In this document: piece after piece, positions 7,795 through 15,518 of the stretch
Position numbering within the stretch: position 1 is the stretch's first letter
Layout: each line of letters opens with the position of its first letter
From: Oscillospiraceae bacterium
GTDB taxonomy: Bacteria > Bacillota > Clostridia > Oscillospirales > Ruminococcaceae
Direction of reading: 5' to 3'
NCBI GenBank assembly: GCA_022770625.1
Contig: JALEHK010000073.1
Location: 1 to 47,499 of the forward strand
DNA length: 47,499 bases
Made by a program: the position numbers and the translations under genes
Notes under the pieces: generated by a model
Told to the model about the DNA's origin: nothing
Seen by the model: only the letters and a program-made list of their open reading frames with translations
Database searches by the model: none

Positions 7795-7871
7795 GTGGGT
7801 ATAGCTCAGCTGGTTAGAGTACCTGCTTGACATGCAGGGGGTCGATGGTTCAAGTCCATTTATCCACACCA
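7795..7871 (+). tRNA. tRNA-Val (anticodon GAC)
   Basis: A full cloverleaf is visible. The acceptor stem is GTGGGTA/TATCCAC, the D arm is GCTC..GAGT, the anticodon stem CCTGC/GCAGG carries loop TTGACAT (anticodon GAC), and the T arm contains GGTTCAAGTCC. The 3' CCA (7869-7871) is encoded. Confidence 0.95.
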
Positions 7872-7875
7872 AATT

Positions 7876-7910
7876 GCGACTCTGGTGCAAAAGTGCCGGA
7901 GTCGTTTTTC
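7876..7910 (+). terminator. Terminator after tRNA-Val
   Basis: Stem CGACTCTGG / CCGGAGTCG (one G-T pair) followed by TTTTT at 7905-7909. Confidence 0.8.
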
Positions 7911-7939
7911 ATTATACAGATAAGAAAGGCGGTACGGAT

Positions 7940-8632
7940 ATGAAAACATTTTTTCCCGGAAAGACGATCCGAGGCTGGATCTTTGACTTTAACGGAACAC
8001 TGCTTTTCGATTCGCCCGCTCATGCGGACGCATGGAAGAATTTTCTCTTGAGTAAAGGAATCTGCGTCACCGATGAAGAGATGCGGCGGAATGTGCAGGG
8101 AAGACCCAATCCGTTCATCCTCCGTCATTTTTTCGGGGAACTGAGCGAAGAAGAGATCCGCCGCTATTCTGCCGAAAAGGAAGAAGCCTATCGGGAAGCC
8201 TGTCTGTCCTCGGGAAAAGACGGATGGTTTCGTCTGGCGGATGGGGCAGAGGAAATGTTTGACCGGCTGAAAGCGGAAAAGATCCCGTTTACGATTGCGA
8301 CCTCCTCCCAGTGGGATAACGTTTCCTTTTATTTTGAGCATCTGGGGCTGGGACGCTGGTTTACGCCCGAGTCGATCGTTTTCGATAACGGAAAGATGCC
8401 GGGAAAGCCGGCTCCCGATATCTATTGGAAGGCAATGAAACTTTTGAACCTGTGCCCGGAAGAATGTGTGGTTTTTGAGGACTCTCTTTCGGGAATCGCT
8501 GCGGCAAGAGCGGCCGGAGTGGGACTGATCGTCGGCGTTGCGTCCGATCTGGATGAAAAGACGCTTCAGGAAGGTGGAGCGGAAAAAATAATCCGCGACT
8601 TTCGCTGGGCATCGGATGTTTTGCATGGGTAA
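7940..8632 (+). CDS. HAD superfamily phosphatase (beta-phosphoglucomutase-like)
   Basis: This 230-residue HAD subfamily IA protein has motif I IFDFNGTLLFDS, with the nucleophile Asp16 present but the second position Asn18 instead of the usual Asp. A helical cap domain follows, then motif II TIATSS, motif III KPAPDIYWKA and motif IV VVFEDSLSG. The family hydrolyses small phosphate esters or isomerises sugar phosphates. The Asn replaces the general acid/base, so a mutase role is less likely; phosphatases with DxN are known. The ATG at 7940 was chosen over the longer frame, which begins inside tRNA-Val. The gene stands alone between two tRNA genes. Confidence 0.88.
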   Translation: MKTFFPGKTIRGWIFDFNGTLLFDSPAHADAWKNFLLSKGICVTDEEMRRNVQGRPNPFILRHFFGELSEEEIRRYSAEKEEAYREACLSSGKDGWFRLADGAEEMFDRLKAEKIPFTIATSSQWDNVSFYFEHLGLGRWFTPESIVFDNGKMPGKPAPDIYWKAMKLLNLCPEECVVFEDSLSGIAAARAAGVGLIVGVASDLDEKTLQEGGAEKIIRDFRWASDVLHG

Positions 8633-8662
8633 ATTTTTCGGAAACTTTTTTGCGAAAATGGC

Positions 8663-8691
8663 TTGCATTTTTTCTCTCGCTGTGCTATAAT
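8663..8691 (+). promoter_or_regulatory. Promoter of tRNA-Pro
   Basis: TTGCAT (8663-8668), 17-bp spacer, TATAAT (8686-8691), 40 bases before the tRNA. Confidence 0.7.
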
Positions 8692-8731
8692 ATCATCTGC
8701 TGAGAGGTTATGACCTTGAAGCAGATGAAAT

Positions 8732-8807
8732 CTGGGTGTGGCGCAGGTGGTAGCGCGCTACCTTGGGGTGGTAGAGGCCGCAAGTTCAAGTCTTGTCACT
8801 CAGACCA
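8732..8807 (+). tRNA. tRNA-Pro (anticodon GGG)
   Basis: The acceptor stem CTGGGTG/CACTCAG has one G-T pair. The anticodon stem CTACC/GGTAG carries loop TTGGGGT (anticodon GGG). The T arm contains AGTTCAAGTCTT, and CCA is encoded at the end. Confidence 0.93.
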
Positions 8808-8810
8808 GAA

Positions 8811-8850
8811 AAGCACGATGGTTTTGAACAAAAGCCATCGTGCTTTTTTT
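8811..8850 (+). terminator. Terminator after tRNA-Pro
   Basis: Stem AAGCACGATGG / CCATCGTGCTT followed by a T run. Confidence 0.85.
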
Positions 8851-9179
8851 CTTGCAATAAAAGGAGAATACCGGCAGCCGGAAAGTGCTGGAAAAGTGCG
8901 GTATGCCTGGCATGATTTTTCGGAAAGACAGGCGTCCTCTGAGCGGGGCTGGAAGGCAGTTGAGAACTGTTTTTGCTTTCGGTGGGAAAAGTAGTCGGGG
9001 AAGCGGAAAAAACGTCTCAGAAATCCGCTCAGAAGCGATCACGAAGAATATAAGATATAGAAAGCCTATGAGCACTCTTATACGCCACGCTGAGAGGCTT
9101 TCTATGTTTGGATGAGAAATTACTCGTCAAAATAAAAGACGCCTTATATGGGCACACAGCGCCGATCAGAGCGCTTCCA
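8851..9179. other. Intergenic stretch without a recognisable gene
   Basis: No reading frame here shows a start, ribosome-binding site and sensible protein together. The only structure is a hairpin with arms AGAAAGCCT (9059-9067) and AGGCTTTCT (9095-9103), without a clear T run. Decayed coding sequence cannot be excluded. Confidence 0.4.
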
Positions 9180-9222
9180 AATAAATAAGCGCCGCAGGGA
9201 GATGTTTTCCTGCGGCGCTTAT
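9180..9222. terminator. Bidirectional terminator
   Basis: A long perfect stem AATAAATAAGCGCCGCAGG / CCTGCGGCGCTTATTTATT abuts the stop of the minus-strand membrane protein gene. Confidence 0.8.
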
Positions 9223-9816
9223 TTATTCGATCAATCCCCGCACCTGAAAGAGAGCGGAGAGGAAGAAAACGTTGATGATGATGGCGGCGAGCCGCATGAC
9301 CAGACCGATGTTCGGATAAAGTCCGGTCAGCAGGTCGAAAACCGTCCATCCGCCGCAGAGGGCGTAGCCGATCCCGATCCACCACCGCCTCTGAAGGAGG
9401 ATCCCTTCGGTTTTTTCATCCCGTTCTTCCCGGCAGATATGGGCGGCGGTGTTGGCGGCGATCAACATCGAAAGAATCGCGCCCGCGGTGACCAGAACGG
9501 TCATGATGGTGTGCAGGGCGAGCACTCCGGACGAATTCCCGGCGGTATAGCCCCAGAACTCGGCGGCTGCTCCGGCCAGCATAACGGCCGCTCCCGCGAT
9601 TCCCGCGCCCCAGAGCGGCGTCCGTTTCCGCCAGCGGATGAATCCGGCGGCGAGAAAGAGGGAAGCCAGAAGGAGCATCGTGCTCGCAAGTCCTTCGGTC
9701 AGGAGCAGGCGCATGATGAGCAGGAAAACGCTTCCCATCACGCACTGAAGGCCTTTCATATCGGTCGTGGGCGGGCGTTTTACTTTTGCTTTCTTTTTCA
9801 GTAAGGTCTTGGGCAA
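9223..9816 (-). CDS. Small integral membrane protein, unknown function
   Basis: A 197-residue protein with a basic N-terminus (PKTLLKKKAKVKR) and about six hydrophobic segments, including GSVFLLIMRLLLTEG, STMLLLASLFLAAGF, GIAGAAVMLAGAAAEF and IMTVLVTAGAILSMLIAAN. I do not recognise the family. The start is a TTG at 9814-9816 with GGAGGA eight bases before it. The gene lies 60 bases downstream of the potassium transporter on the same strand and is probably cotranscribed with it. A link to ion transport is inferred from position only. Confidence 0.65.
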   Translation of the reverse strand: MPKTLLKKKAKVKRPPTTDMKGLQCVMGSVFLLIMRLLLTEGLASTMLLLASLFLAAGFIRWRKRTPLWGAGIAGAAVMLAGAAAEFWGYTAGNSSGVLALHTIMTVLVTAGAILSMLIAANTAAHICREERDEKTEGILLQRRWWIGIGYALCGGWTVFDLLTGLYPNIGLVMRLAAIIINVFFLSALFQVRGLIE

Positions 9817-9876
9817 GAGTGATTCCTCCGATTGTTTGTCAAATTTTTATGCGGTCGTGGGTCACGCAACCATGGG

Positions 9877-11271
9877 TCATGCGACCCAGAGCTTCCCTTC
9901 GGGAAGCTGACGCATCCGGGAGCTGGGTGTGCGGGGGCGCATCGAGAGCGAAAGGGCAAAAGCGACCGGTCCGACTCTTCCCAGATACATCGTCAGGATC
10001 AGCGCCAGCTTGGTCAGGACGCCGCTTCGGTCGGTAACACCGCAGGTCAGTCCGACGGTCGCAAAGCCGCTCACAGCCTCATAGACCGCGTCGATGATTC
10101 CGTCGGCGTCTCCCGATACAAAGATCACGCCCGCGACCAGAAGGACGATGCAAAGCCCCAAAAAGGTGACGGCCATCGAACGGTAGACCGCCTGTTTTTC
10201 GATCCGGCGGTTCATCAGGGTGGTTTCCTCATCGCCGCGGATAACCGAAACGACCGTCATAAAGAGCAGAAGCGCGGTCGTCACCTTGATGCCGCCGCCG
10301 GTCGAACCGGGCGCCGCGCCGATGAACATGAAGATGATCGAAAAGACCTTGGAAAGATCCCGCAGCGCCTCCTGATCGAAGGTCGTAAAGCCTGCGGTAC
10401 GGCAGGTGACCGACTGGAAAAAGGCGTTGGCGAGCTTTTCCCCAAAAGACATTTTCCCGATCGTATCGGGATTGTTCCATTCCAGCAGCAGGAAAAGGAG
10501 CGTGCCGCTAAACAGGAGCACGGCTGTTGCAATCAGCACCACGCGGGTATGGAACTGGAGCTTTTTCTTCCGGCGGAGCACCAAAAGATCCTGCCAGACG
10601 ATAAAGCCCAATCCCCCGCAGATAATGAGCGCCGAGATAATCAGCAGAAGCAGGATGTTGTCCCGTACCGGGATCAGGCTCGCACCGGGGGAAAGCAGAC
10701 CGAAAAGGTCGAACCCGGCATTGCAGTAGGAGGAGATGGCGAGAAAGATCGACATAAAGATCCCGTAGGTTCCGTACTTCGGGAAAAAGATTGGGAGCAT
10801 CGCGGTCGCTCCCAGAAGTTCGGTGATAAAGGTGACGCCGACGACCATCCGCAAAAGCTTCAGCGTATTGGAGCGGGTATCGGCACTGATCGATTCCTGC
10901 GCCAGCTGGGCGGTGCGCAGACCGACCTTTCTCCGAAGCAGGGTATAGAAGAAGCTGGTCATCGTGACCAGTCCCAGCCCGCCGATCTGAATCAGAGCCA
11001 TAATGATCCCTTGACCGGCGATCGAAAAGTGGGTATAGGTGTCATAAACGGAAAGCCCGGTCACACAGGTCGCCGAGGTCGCCGTAAAAAGAGCGGAAAG
11101 AAAGGGGGTAAATGTCCTGCTTTTACTGGAAAAAGGCATCATCAGCAGCACGGTTCCGGTAAGGATAACGGCAAGGAAACTCAGTGTGATGACCTGTGCG
11201 GGATTGCGGGGAGGGATTCCTTCCCGCGGAAACAGCTTCGGATGAGCGGACATTTTGGTCTTTTTAGCCAT
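9877..11271 (-). CDS. ktrB: TrkH/KtrB family potassium uptake channel subunit
   Basis: This 464-residue membrane protein has the four pore-loop repeats of the SKT superfamily. The selectivity-filter segments are visible as TSATCVTGL, SYCNAGFD, TCRTAGFTT and GFATVGLTCG, each with the conserved filter glycine. The gating-loop stretch APGSTGGGIK is also present. KtrB takes up K+ (often Na+-dependent) and needs the cytoplasmic RCK regulator KtrA, which is not encoded in this window. AGGAGG precedes the ATG at 11271. It heads a two-gene unit with the small membrane protein downstream. The symbol is by family; TrkH is the alternative name. Confidence 0.9.
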   Translation of the reverse strand: MAKKTKMSAHPKLFPREGIPPRNPAQVITLSFLAVILTGTVLLMMPFSSKSRTFTPFLSALFTATSATCVTGLSVYDTYTHFSIAGQGIIMALIQIGGLGLVTMTSFFYTLLRRKVGLRTAQLAQESISADTRSNTLKLLRMVVGVTFITELLGATAMLPIFFPKYGTYGIFMSIFLAISSYCNAGFDLFGLLSPGASLIPVRDNILLLLIISALIICGGLGFIVWQDLLVLRRKKKLQFHTRVVLIATAVLLFSGTLLFLLLEWNNPDTIGKMSFGEKLANAFFQSVTCRTAGFTTFDQEALRDLSKVFSIIFMFIGAAPGSTGGGIKVTTALLLFMTVVSVIRGDEETTLMNRRIEKQAVYRSMAVTFLGLCIVLLVAGVIFVSGDADGIIDAVYEAVSGFATVGLTCGVTDRSGVLTKLALILTMYLGRVGPVAFALSLSMRPRTPSSRMRQLPEGKLWVA

Positions 11272-11303
11272 GGTACTGCCTCCTGATTGATATTCCTTTT
11301 TTC

Positions 11304-11332
11304 ATTATACTCGTCCTGCTTCCCGATTTCAA
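11304..11332 (-). promoter_or_regulatory. Promoter of potassium transporter gene
   Basis: On the minus strand: TTGAAA (11332-11327), 17-bp spacer, TATAAT (11309-11304). Confidence 0.7.
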
Positions 11333-11371
11333 CAGATTCTTTCCCGATCTGTTAAAAACTCGCTTCGGAAA

Positions 11372-11412
11372 AGAGAAACCGCCCGGACAGACGGTAGTGT
11401 CTGCCGGACGGT
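11372..11412 (-). terminator. Terminator of MATE transporter gene
   Basis: Minus-strand stem ACCGTCCGGCAGAC / GTCTGTCCGGGCGGT (imperfect), followed by TTCTCTTTT. Confidence 0.65.
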
Positions 11413-11435
11413 AGAACCGGTGAGAAAAAGCAGGA

Positions 11436-12923
11436 TCAGGCTTTTTCAGATTTGAGGCGGATGTTCTTCCACTTACCGCTCTGGTAACGGAGAAGGACGA
11501 GCGTCGAACGGAGAAGCTGATCGGCCGCCATCGCAATCCATGCGCCGTAAAGCCCGAAGTTAAAGGTGTTGACAAGGAGAATAGCAAGGGTCGGACGGAC
11601 GAGCAGGACGGTGATAAAGGTGATGACCGCCGTTGCACGGGTATCGCCCGCACCGCGCAGGCCGCCCGCAATGATAAACTGGGAGGTCTGGAGCGGCTGG
11701 AGAACCGCCATAATGAGCAGGATCTGCGCACCGACGCGGATGATCTCGGAATCCTTATTATAGAGCGCGACAATATTGCCGCCGAAGAAGATAAAGATCA
11801 GCGCCAGAACGATCGCGCAGATCATGCCGATCCGTCGGGTTCGCGAACAGTAGGCCTGCGCCATGTCGGGGCGGCGCTTGCCGAGCGACTGACCCATCAG
11901 GGTGGTCGCGGAAACAGCGAAAGCCTGTCCGGTCATAAAGGAGAGCGCCTGGATGTTCATGCAGACCTGATGGGTCGCATAGGCGGTCGTTCCGAGGGTT
12001 GCGACCGTTTTGGCGAAGATAATCATGCCGGCGCGCATCAGAAGCTGCTCGATCATAGCGGGAAGGCCGATGTTGAGCATATTCGAAAGGGTCTCTTTAT
12101 GCGGCATAAAGCCTTTTTTCAGTTCGAGCTTCAAGAAGCCGTTGCCTTTCAGGATCAGACCGACCGAGATAACGAACGCGACCAGCTGGCCGATGACGGT
12201 CGCAAGGGATGCGCCTGCAACGTCCATTTCCGGGAAGCCGAGGTTTCCGTAGATCAGAAGCCAGTTGAAGATAACGTTTACGACGTTCGCGATCATATTA
12301 TAGACCATGCTCGAACGGGAGTCTCCGACGCCGCGCAGCGAAGCGGTGATGGTACTGGTCAGCGCCATCGTCAGAAAACCGGCCATCTGGATCTGGAGAT
12401 ATTGGGTCGCCCAGACGGTGACGTGCTCTTCGGTCGAGCCCATGAAGATAATCATCGGACGGGCGAAAACAACGCCGAGGATCGAGAGGATGAGGGTGAC
12501 GACAAAGGTAAACAAAAGCCCCTGACGGACGACGAGATTGGCCTTTTCCTTATCGCCGGTACCCTTATAGCGGGCGACGAGGGCGGTTACGCCGGTGTTC
12601 ATCGCCATAAAGGCGGTCATCAGCAGGAATTTCGGCTGGGTCGTCAGACCTACAGCGGTCAGCGCCTGTGCGCCGAGGGTAGGATTGGCCTCGCCGCCGA
12701 TCGATCCGACCATCATCAGGTCAACCATCGACGCGAGCTGGGTCAAGATCAGCTCGATCAGGCTGGGCCAGGCGATGCGGATGATGTCGCTGTAAAGCTC
12801 CTTGGACTGGACGCCCTCGGGGAGATGACGGGTAACTTTAAGGTTGCCCGAAATCAGGCTGTCATCCCCCTCCGGAAGATGGTCGAGTGCGGTTCGTAAG
12901 CGGTTGCTGGATACTTCTGCCAT
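11436..12923 (-). CDS. MATE family efflux transporter
   Basis: A 495-residue, 12-TM protein of the multidrug and toxic compound extrusion family, with two homologous six-helix halves. The first opens with IIRIAWPSLIELILTQLASM and VDLMMVGSIGG. The second half begins near NIGLPAMIEQLLMRAGMI. The family exports cationic drugs or metabolites in exchange for Na+ or H+. The N-terminus is about 35 residues longer than usual and repeats the word HLPEG. The ATG at 12923 has no SD at normal distance: AAGGGAA lies 27 bases upstream, and a GCCGGC hairpin in between could bring it close. Its promoter and terminator look private. The substrate is unknown. Confidence 0.9.
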   Translation of the reverse strand: MAEVSSNRLRTALDHLPEGDDSLISGNLKVTRHLPEGVQSKELYSDIIRIAWPSLIELILTQLASMVDLMMVGSIGGEANPTLGAQALTAVGLTTQPKFLLMTAFMAMNTGVTALVARYKGTGDKEKANLVVRQGLLFTFVVTLILSILGVVFARPMIIFMGSTEEHVTVWATQYLQIQMAGFLTMALTSTITASLRGVGDSRSSMVYNMIANVVNVIFNWLLIYGNLGFPEMDVAGASLATVIGQLVAFVISVGLILKGNGFLKLELKKGFMPHKETLSNMLNIGLPAMIEQLLMRAGMIIFAKTVATLGTTAYATHQVCMNIQALSFMTGQAFAVSATTLMGQSLGKRRPDMAQAYCSRTRRIGMICAIVLALIFIFFGGNIVALYNKDSEIIRVGAQILLIMAVLQPLQTSQFIIAGGLRGAGDTRATAVITFITVLLVRPTLAILLVNTFNFGLYGAWIAMAADQLLRSTLVLLRYQSGKWKNIRLKSEKA

Positions 12924-13058
12924 TTTGCTGCCGGCATCGCGGCCGGCGATTCCCTTCTTTCTTCAGTCGATACGCGGGCGGTTCCTTGGCTCTGAAACGC
13001 CCTGGCTGTGTGCAGCCGGCTGTTCTCAGTCGGACTATTCATATTATGTAACTTCTTT

Positions 13059-13087
13059 ATTGTACTACTTTTTTGTATGATTGTCCA
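13059..13087 (-). promoter_or_regulatory. Promoter of MATE transporter gene
   Basis: Minus strand: TGGACA (13087-13082), 17-bp spacer, TACAAT (13064-13059). It gives a GC-rich, hairpin-rich leader of about 130 nt. Confidence 0.6.
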
Positions 13088-13199
13088 CTTATCCGCCGGG
13101 TCGATCTCATAAGTTTGGAAATAGCGATAAGAAACGAGAAGAAAATGTGTGAAGAATCACAAATCTATGTAAAGAGACTGTGATTAGGAACCAGACTTT

Positions 13200-13228
13200 T
13201 GACAGCAGACGGTAAATATGATAGGATA
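13200..13228 (+). promoter_or_regulatory. Distal promoter upstream of GH13 gene
   Basis: TTGACA (13200-13205), 17-bp spacer, TAGGAT (13223-13228). AAAGGAAG and a two-codon frame ATG GAA TAA follow just downstream. Confidence 0.55.
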
Positions 13229-13281
13229 TTGTGTAAAGGAAGATCATGGAATAAAAGTTGTGCGGCCGCGCATTTTTTCTG

Positions 13282-13310
13282 TATACACGGCTCGCTTTTT
13301 TTGCTATACT
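13282..13310 (+). promoter_or_regulatory. Proximal promoter of GH13 gene
   Basis: TATACA (13282-13287), 17-bp spacer, TATACT (13305-13310), about 80 bases before the chosen GTG start. Confidence 0.4.
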
Positions 13311-13392
13311 ATTCTTTGACGGCGGATCCAGGACGGGATCGGCCGCGCTTTCTAAAAAACGGCGCACAGCCGGAAGGAAAGGATGTCCTTTC

Positions 13393-15303
13393 GTGGATAC
13401 ACTGGTTCGTTTCGACGCCTGGGACTTATCGTGCAAGGCTCCGTTCGGTGCGGTCAGCACCGGAACCGAGATCATGCTCAGAGTTTCGGTCGCAAAAACG
13501 CTTCGCCCCTTACGGGTATATGTCATTCTTCGCAAAGACGGAATGAACAACATGACGGTGACCGAGGATCAGTTTTACAGCAACGTGACTGACCCCGGTT
13601 CTCAGCGCAGGATCCTCTTTTCTCAGGTTTCCTCTTCGTTTCAGATGAAAACCTATGAGGTGCGTTTTACGGTCGAGGAAGAGGGACTTTATTTTTATCG
13701 ATTTGAAATTGAGACGCAGAAGGAGACAGTCTATGTCGGAATGGGGGAGAACGCGCGGGCGATTACCGGCGATTTTCTTCCGGAGTGGCAGCTTCTGATC
13801 TACCGCTCCGATTACCATACGCCCGAGTTTATGGAGAGCGGGATCATGTACCAGATTTTTCCCGACCGGTTTTTCCGCGGGAGCAGGGACCCCCTTCCCC
13901 AGACCCTTTCGCCCCGGATCATCCATAAGGACTGGAACGAGCGCCCGCTTTACAACTGCGATCTTCCGAACTATGAGGCGACCGACTTTTTCGGCGGCGA
14001 TCTGGAAGGGATCCGGCAGAAGCTCCCGTACCTTCAGGAACTCGGCGTGAGCGTAATCTACCTCAATCCGATCTTTGAATCGGCGAGCAACCACCGGTAC
14101 AATACCGCCGACTATAAAGCGGTCGATCCCTTTCTCGGAACGGAAGAGGACTTTAAGCGGCTGTGCGGCGAAGCGAAGCAGATGGGGATCCGGATTATTC
14201 TGGACGGCGTTTTTTCTCACACCGGCTCCGACTCGATCTATTTTGATAAAAATGGCCATTATCAGGGGCTTGGCGCATGGGAGTCCAGCGACTCCCCCTA
14301 TTACAGCTGGTACAATTTTACTGACTCGGATACCGGATACGACTGTTGGTGGGGATTTCCGACGCTGCCGAATGTCAACGAGACTGACCCCGGCTATCTC
14401 GATTATATCTGCGGAGAGGATGGCGTGCTCCGCTACTGGATGGAACGCGGTGCGTCCGGCTGGCGGTTGGACGTTGCGGACGAGCTTCCGGACGAATTTT
14501 TGAAGCGGCTGAGAAAGTCGGTCAAGGGTTATGATCCCGATCAGCTGATCCTCGGCGAAGTCTGGGAGGACGCTTCCAATAAATGCAGCTATGATGTCCG
14601 CCGACCGTATTTGCAGGGGGAAGAGCTGGACAGTGTAATGAATTACCCCTGGACCAACGCGATTCTGGCCTTTGTCCGCAGCGGAAACGCAAACGCCTTC
14701 TATACCTCGGTTATGACGATTCTGGACCATTATCCCGCGCCATCGATCGCGACGCTTATGACGCCGCTCTCGACCCACGATACCGTGCGGGCGCTTACGA
14801 TTCTCGGGGTGGAGCACGAAGTTCCCGCCGCCGAACAGGCGGAGTACCGGATGACCGCGGAGGAATACGCGCACGGAATCAAGCGTTTGAAGCTTGCGGC
14901 GGCGCTTCAGTACACCCTTCCCGGCTACCCATCGCTTTACTACGGCGACGAGATTGGAATGTACGGCTTCCGGGATCCCTGGAACCGCCGCACCTTCAGC
15001 TGGGATCATATTGATGAAGAGCTGCACGGTTTCTTTGTACAGCTCGGAAAATTCCGCCGGGAACATCTGGAGGATTTTGTCAAGCCGCTGAAGTTTTTCG
15101 ATCTGGACGAGGGCGTGATCGCCTATTCGCGCGGAAGCCTTCTGATCGTCGTCAACGTATCGGACGAGGATTACCAGTGGCCGGCGATGATCGACTCGCT
15201 CGTTTTCCAGACAGGAAACGCTTCGGTCTCCGAATGGGGGATCTTTGTCGGCAAAAAGAGCGCCGCTGTTTTTAAGTTGAGAAAAGAATACTGGGAAGAA
15301 TAA
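13393..15303 (+). CDS. GH13 alpha-glucan hydrolase (neopullulanase/cyclomaltodextrinase-like)
   Basis: About 636 residues with no signal peptide, so cytoplasmic. An N-terminal beta-rich domain of roughly 130 residues is followed by the GH13 (beta/alpha)8 barrel, entered at GIMYQIFPDRF. The four conserved regions are present: DGVFSH (region I), GWRLDVADE with nucleophile Asp360 (II), GEVWED with acid/base Glu389 (III) and STHDT with Asp463 (IV). A small C-terminal beta domain closes the protein. Such enzymes cleave alpha-1,4 (and some alpha-1,6) links in imported maltodextrins or cyclodextrins. I chose GTG 13393, preceded by GGAAGGAAAGG, over the ATG at 13258 because the latter adds an unconserved, signal-like stretch overlapping promoter sequence. 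The exact GH13 subfamily is uncertain. Confidence 0.9.
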   Translation: MDTLVRFDAWDLSCKAPFGAVSTGTEIMLRVSVAKTLRPLRVYVILRKDGMNNMTVTEDQFYSNVTDPGSQRRILFSQVSSSFQMKTYEVRFTVEEEGLYFYRFEIETQKETVYVGMGENARAITGDFLPEWQLLIYRSDYHTPEFMESGIMYQIFPDRFFRGSRDPLPQTLSPRIIHKDWNERPLYNCDLPNYEATDFFGGDLEGIRQKLPYLQELGVSVIYLNPIFESASNHRYNTADYKAVDPFLGTEEDFKRLCGEAKQMGIRIILDGVFSHTGSDSIYFDKNGHYQGLGAWESSDSPYYSWYNFTDSDTGYDCWWGFPTLPNVNETDPGYLDYICGEDGVLRYWMERGASGWRLDVADELPDEFLKRLRKSVKGYDPDQLILGEVWEDASNKCSYDVRRPYLQGEELDSVMNYPWTNAILAFVRSGNANAFYTSVMTILDHYPAPSIATLMTPLSTHDTVRALTILGVEHEVPAAEQAEYRMTAEEYAHGIKRLKLAAALQYTLPGYPSLYYGDEIGMYGFRDPWNRRTFSWDHIDEELHGFFVQLGKFRREHLEDFVKPLKFFDLDEGVIAYSRGSLLIVVNVSDEDYQWPAMIDSLVFQTGNASVSEWGIFVGKKSAAVFKLRKEYWEE

Positions 15304-15308
15304 AAGGA

Positions 15309-15345
15309 AAGGCTCTTCGGGCAAAATCCGCGGAGCTTTTTACTC
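15309..15345 (+). terminator. Terminator after GH13 gene
   Basis: An imperfect stem GGCTC..CGG / CCG..GAGCT is followed by TTTTT. Confidence 0.55.
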
Positions 15346-15398
15346 ATCTGGTATTAGCAGTCAAATGAACAGACTGCTAATATTTTTCAAAAAACCTC

Positions 15399-15427
15399 TT
15401 GCAATCCTTTCTGAAACGGTCTATAAT
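15399..15427 (+). promoter_or_regulatory. Promoter of metallochaperone gene
   Basis: TTGCAA (15399-15404), 17-bp spacer, TATAAT (15422-15427), leader about 85 nt. Confidence 0.7.
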
Positions 15428-15518
15428 AGAAAAAGAAAGAACCTGCGGGTGCTTTGCGGCGGGTTCTGCGTGTTCAAAAAAGAATGGTTTCGTTTATTTA
15501 AGAAAGGAAGCAAACTCC

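Noticed and set aside
9845-9892. Inverted repeat GGGTCACGCAACCATGGGTCATGCGACCC near the end of the potassium transporter gene
   Set aside because: It overlaps the last codons, has no T run and may be chance; too weak to call a terminator or operator.
9832-11286. 484-codon plus-strand frame opposite the potassium transporter
   Set aside because: The minus strand encodes a clear TrkH/KtrB protein with all filter motifs; the plus frame has no recognisable domain and a polar, shadow-type composition.
12924-13058. Possible guanidine (ykkC) or similar riboswitch in the MATE leader
   Set aside because: Several hairpins are present but none of the conserved ykkC or other efflux-riboswitch motifs could be matched by eye.
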